Assembly: GCF_002220865.2 (NCBI RefSeq)
Contig: NZ_NHRJ02000003.1
Location: 311,244 to 375,243, forward strand
Direction of reading: 5' to 3'
DNA length: 64,000 nt
Source: Paenibacillus xerothermodurans
GTDB lineage: Bacteria; Bacillota; Bacilli; Paenibacillales; NBRC-103111
This document shows, piece by piece, positions 60,761 to 64,000 of the stretch; the stretch's first letter is position 1; every line of letters begins with the position of its first letter. Under the pieces are notes generated by a model, which worked only from the letters and a program-made list of their open reading frames with translations, did not search any database and had not been told where the DNA came from. The position numbers and the translations under genes were made by a program.

Positions 60761-62137
60761 TTGGCGATCGAACCGTCCCGGATGAATAGAAAAGAACTAC
60801 TTCTTATTACAGCTGTAGCGCTCGGTACACTGCTCAATCCGCTTAATACTACTATGATATCGGTGGCGCTCGCCCGGCTGCAGGAGGATTTCCAGCTGAC
60901 GTTCGCCGATATATCGTGGCTCATTTCTACGTACTATTTAGCGAGCGCCATCGGACAGCCTGTGATGGGAAAATGGAGTGATTTGTTCGGGCGTAAAAGG
61001 GTGTTTATGCTGGGATTGTTCCTGGTGACATTGTCATCCAGCCTTGCCCCTCTCTCCCCGAGCTATGGCTGGCTTATAGGTTTTCGAATCATTCAGGCGA
61101 TCGGAAGCTCTGCGTTGTTTCCGTCCGGAATGGGGATGATCCGCAGCCAGATTACCTCCCGGCAAGCGAGAGCGCTTGGTATTTTATCGATATTTTCCAG
61201 CACCTCGGCTGCATTCGGTCCCTCCCTCGGGGGGCTATTACTGCATTACGGAGATTGGCCGCTCATTTTCCTCTGCAACTTCCCATTTATCGCTGGTTCG
61301 TTTGTGTTGGCCTGGAAGGTGTTCCCGAACGATGCCGCATCGTCCGGCCGTGCGTCGGATATGGACTGGCGGGGCGTGATGCTGTTTTGCGTCGCCATTT
61401 TCATGTGGCTGCTGTTTTTCCTCTCATTATCAGACGGGTACAGCTTATGGAAGCTGGCCGCTAGTGTCATATTGACGGTTTGGTTTTACCGATTTGAGCT
61501 CCGCCGAAGCAAGCCGTTCATCGATGTCGTTTTTCTCAGACAAAACATCAATGTAACCTTGATATACGCTCAGTTTATTTTAACGAATGTCGCTTTCTAC
61601 TCGATTATGTTCGGCATCCCGTCTTATCTGCAGAGGGTACAACGAATGGACCCGCAGCAGACGGGACTCGTTATGCTGTCTATCGCGGGCTTCAGCGTCT
61701 TGGTGACACCCATAGTTGGCCGATGGATCGACCGTCGCGGCTCCAAACCGTCTCTCATTGTGGGCACAGCCTGCGTTATTGCCGGAGCGCTGCTTCTTTT
61801 GCTCATACAAGACGATGCCAGTGTGTTCACCATCTTCCTGGCACTGTGCGTGCTCGGCATTGCTAACGGCTTCAATAACTTGGGCATGCAGACTTCGTTA
61901 TACGATTTCGTTACAAAAGAAGAGACGGGAGTAGCTTCCGGCTTATTTATGACCTCCAGGTTTATCGGAACGATCCTCTCTTCCAGTTTGTTGGCTGCAC
62001 TTTTCGGCGAGAGCATCACCACAGCACATTTGCACAGCATGGCATGGACGTGTGCGGGATTAGGCGTGCTTATGTTTGTCCTCACCTTGAGACTGCCTCA
62101 GGTGAATCGGCCTGTAGCGCATGAAAAAGCCGGCTAG
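60761..62137 (+). CDS. MFS efflux transporter (DHA2, 14-helix type)
   Basis: A 458-residue transporter of the EmrB/QacA (DHA2) family with about 14 helices. Signatures: LLNPLNTTMISVALARLQEDF (helix 1, DHA2 motif D1), GKWSDLFGRKRVFMLG (motif A) and GPSLGGLLL (motif C). TTG at 60761 is chosen because GGGAGGTG lies nine bases before it; the GTG at 60710 and ATG at 60782 lack such a site. Exports lipophilic or cationic drugs or metabolites. It follows another MFS gene by 250 bases, with no regulator present. Confidence 0.87.
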   Translation: MAIEPSRMNRKELLLITAVALGTLLNPLNTTMISVALARLQEDFQLTFADISWLISTYYLASAIGQPVMGKWSDLFGRKRVFMLGLFLVTLSSSLAPLSPSYGWLIGFRIIQAIGSSALFPSGMGMIRSQITSRQARALGILSIFSSTSAAFGPSLGGLLLHYGDWPLIFLCNFPFIAGSFVLAWKVFPNDAASSGRASDMDWRGVMLFCVAIFMWLLFFLSLSDGYSLWKLAASVILTVWFYRFELRRSKPFIDVVFLRQNINVTLIYAQFILTNVAFYSIMFGIPSYLQRVQRMDPQQTGLVMLSIAGFSVLVTPIVGRWIDRRGSKPSLIVGTACVIAGALLLLLIQDDASVFTIFLALCVLGIANGFNNLGMQTSLYDFVTKEETGVASGLFMTSRFIGTILSSSLLAALFGESITTAHLHSMAWTCAGLGVLMFVLTLRLPQVNRPVAHEKAG

Positions 62138-62150
62138 ACGCAGCCGGCAT
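62128..62150. terminator. Hairpin between the DHA2 gene and the protease-nuclease gene
   Basis: GCCGGC-TAGACGCA-GCCGGC, a 6-bp self-complementary stem, overlaps the end of the DHA2 gene. The U-tract is poor (ATTGTAT). Possibly a weak bidirectional terminator. Confidence 0.45.
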
Positions 62151-62221
62151 TGTATCATATGGTAGCGAGAATTTGCCGCCCAGCTGCCGGAATGGCAGGC
62201 TGAGCGGCCAGTTGGTGACGA

Positions 62222-64000
62222 CTAAAGTATCATGTCCTTGGCATTCTCTATCACCCGTGACATAACGGCCTCTAGTCCGTTGATTGGATCATGCTGCTTC
62301 AACTCACCGAACTGTATGCCTGTCAATGCTTCAACCTGCGCAACAGGGACTTGGTATGTTTTATAGGCACCATAAGCAAATTCCACGTCCTGGATCAGGT
62401 TTTTTTGCGTTTGAAGATAGGCGGTGGCCGACAGGTTTCCATCAGATTTGACCATCACTGCAACCTTCCAGAATTCAGCCGGGATCTGAAATCCGCGGTA
62501 TACCATGTCATCCGTCCGAAACACCGGCCCGGTGAACACAGAGACCTTGAGCTGGTGATTGTCAGCATGCTCCAGCAGGTAATCTTCCAATTGAAGCCAT
62601 ATTTTTTGGTTGAAATTCGCGTGCTGAGGAGAACAATTCGTGAAGTGGAAGGTGTCCTCGTTAGCCTGCTCCGCGTTGTCGCCCCATACGGGATCTCGTC
62701 GCCGAACCAGATGTCCTCGATCGAGCGCATTGTCACTGTAAAGTTCAGGCCCGCTCTGGAATTTCTGCTCAATCCGCGGGTCGAAGTACCACTGATCTTT
62801 GCCCCGACGTACGTTTTTGAGTTGGGTGCCGTCAATATTAACTGCTGTATAATAAGCTAGCCTGCGGGTTTTACTCATAACGATGGAAAAATGGTTGTAA
62901 TTTAACACATGGCCTCCCGATTCCAACGGCACGAGGTCCTGCTCAACATCCGACCGGAACGCAGGATGGGGCACGCAGTGCGCTGCGCCAAGAAAGCCCG
63001 GTTCATACCCGGTGAGTCCTGCGTACCTGTCCTTACTCATTTCACCTACTGTCAGCTGCGCAGTCTCATGCTCCACGGTCCGCCAGTCCTGGATCATGCC
63101 ATCGAGCATCATCTGCTGCTCCTGCGTTAGACTTGCTTGCTGTTCAATCAGGTACTGCACGATACTGCTGATTCGTATGCCCTCGTTCGCCGCATACTCC
63201 CCCGGCTGGTCCGGATCCGGTATGCCAGCGTGATGCAGAGCAAGCACAATCCACTCATCGTTGAAAACAGGCGAGCCGGATGATCCCTCTTTGGTGTCCG
63301 CAGAATAGTGAATGTAATCGTCCACTATGTCCGTAATTTTATTCTCTCTGATTGTGATAGCTTTAGGCGCCCCTGCTGGATGCTGAATGATGGACACATA
63401 CTCGCCGACCAGGGCTTTGCCTGAAGGCCGAAGAAGCGGCAAATAGCCGAAATCGTTCAAGTGGAGTCCGTCGGTTGATTGCGGCTCGACCGCCACCAAT
63501 GTAAAATCCAGTCCGACGTCGGTTATAAAAAAGCGATTTGGTTCCATACGAAAATTTGCAGCCGGGCGTTCCCTTAAAGTTAAATCAAGCTCGTAGTTGA
63601 ATTGCGCCAGGCTGTAGAGCGCCGCGTCTGCGTTCTCGAGCACATGATTATTCGTTAACAGCAGCGTAGGGGAAACCAGAAACCCCGTGCCGTGGCCAAG
63701 CACCCGGCCGACGCGATCGCGTACCTCGATTCGGCAGACCGCCTTGCTCGCGTTCAACCCTGCCTGTAAATAAGCGATCGGGAACAGGTCGTTATTGCCA
63801 ATAATACGTTCTACTGCAAGTCCATCACGCGGCGCGAGAATAGCGGTGCGAAATGCAGCCCGTTCCGGCGTGTCGACTTCCAGTGGGTTTTTCGACTTAA
63901 GCTCTTCCGCGATGTGTTCGCGTTCGCCCGTTCTCTCTAAGTAGCGATTCAATGCCTGGCGCTGCTGCATTTCCACAAGAGCCTCATTTGCCGGTTGCAA
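62222..64000 (-). CDS. Trypsin-like protease fused to DNA/RNA non-specific endonuclease (partial)
   Basis: At least 592 residues, running into the right edge; TTG at 64000 has no visible ribosome site, so the true start may be outside. Residues ~1-70 are helical. A V8/trypsin-like serine protease domain follows (~75-290), with catalytic His in LLTNNHVLENAD, Asp in VGLDFTLVAVE and Ser in KEGSSGSPVFNDEW. After a linker comes a NUC1-type nuclease (~370-580), with LDRGHLVRRRDP (catalytic His and metal site) and CSPQHANFNQKIW (Asn metal ligand). Both active sites look complete. No signal peptide is seen, pointing to a cytoplasmic protein. Function unknown; see findings. Confidence 0.9.
   Translation of the reverse strand: MQPANEALVEMQQRQALNRYLERTGEREHIAEELKSKNPLEVDTPERAAFRTAILAPRDGLAVERIIGNNDLFPIAYLQAGLNASKAVCRIEVRDRVGRVLGHGTGFLVSPTLLLTNNHVLENADAALYSLAQFNYELDLTLRERPAANFRMEPNRFFITDVGLDFTLVAVEPQSTDGLHLNDFGYLPLLRPSGKALVGEYVSIIQHPAGAPKAITIRENKITDIVDDYIHYSADTKEGSSGSPVFNDEWIVLALHHAGIPDPDQPGEYAANEGIRISSIVQYLIEQQASLTQEQQMMLDGMIQDWRTVEHETAQLTVGEMSKDRYAGLTGYEPGFLGAAHCVPHPAFRSDVEQDLVPLESGGHVLNYNHFSIVMSKTRRLAYYTAVNIDGTQLKNVRRGKDQWYFDPRIEQKFQSGPELYSDNALDRGHLVRRRDPVWGDNAEQANEDTFHFTNCSPQHANFNQKIWLQLEDYLLEHADNHQLKVSVFTGPVFRTDDMVYRGFQIPAEFWKVAVMVKSDGNLSATAYLQTQKNLIQDVEFAYGAYKTYQVPVAQVEALTGIQFGELKQHDPINGLEAVMSRVIENAKDMIL

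Overview
The window looks like chromosomal DNA of an endospore-forming Firmicute of the Paenibacillaceae (Paenibacillus-like). The grounds are the cotJABC operon, ytvI, ytrH/ytrI, an array of YheC/YheD spore-coat ATP-grasp genes, PhoP/PhoR, QoxABCD and a c-di-AMP riboswitch. Shine-Dalgarno sequences are strong and GTG/TTG starts are frequent. Base composition is mixed and moderately GC-rich, with a few sharply GC-rich patches. I saw no rRNA, tRNA, CRISPR array, insertion sequence or prophage. Genus-level placement is inference; no search was run.

Layout. 1-7000: end of a 5'-nucleotidase gene, uppP, a YfkAB-type radical SAM gene, ytvI, cotJABC, two tiny minus-strand genes, and a c-di-AMP riboswitch directly in front of a copper-amine-oxidase-N/NlpC-P60 cell-wall hydrolase. 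7200-14400: a HAD phosphatase, then five consecutive minus-strand YheC/YheD-type ATP-grasp genes. 14600-20250: luciferase-like oxidoreductase, alpha/beta hydrolase, Ycf48-like lipoprotein, acyltransferase 3, and small membrane or hypothetical genes. 20400-27900: the ytoI / ytpI / ytrI-ytrH / dnaE / pgpA block, in which nrnA is absent and dnaE carries an Ala/Pro/Gly-rich insertion.

28000-40400 is core metabolism: accD-accA-pyk as an overlapping operon, a YbgC thioesterase, ppk and ppx convergent and overlapping, then citZ-icd-mdh. 40700-48700 holds small membrane and DinB genes, class I fumarase, phoR followed by phoP (kinase first), and a Gfo/Idh/MocA oxidoreductase. 49000-56500 is respiratory: cydAB (minus) and qoxABCD (plus), diverging from a 1.2-kb gene-poor interval with two Rex/Fnr-like palindromes. 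56600-64000 holds a HipA-like kinase plus GT4 glycosyltransferase pair, two MFS exporters, and a trypsin-like protease fused to a DNA/RNA non-specific endonuclease that runs to the window edge.

Three themes connect the genes. (1) Spore coat and cortex: cotJ, ytvI, ytrHI, five YheC/D and the HipA/GT4 pair, several with sigma-E/K-like promoter candidates. (2) Phosphate: ppk has three exact TTTACA boxes on an 11-bp phase upstream, and phoR has a similar pair, suggesting PhoP control of polyphosphate synthesis and of its own kinase. (3) Redox: both terminal quinol oxidases share an intergenic region with Rex/Fnr-like sites. The best candidates for undescribed biology are the five-enzyme ATP-grasp array, the protease-nuclease fusion, the HipA/GT4 pair and several long structured inverted repeats.
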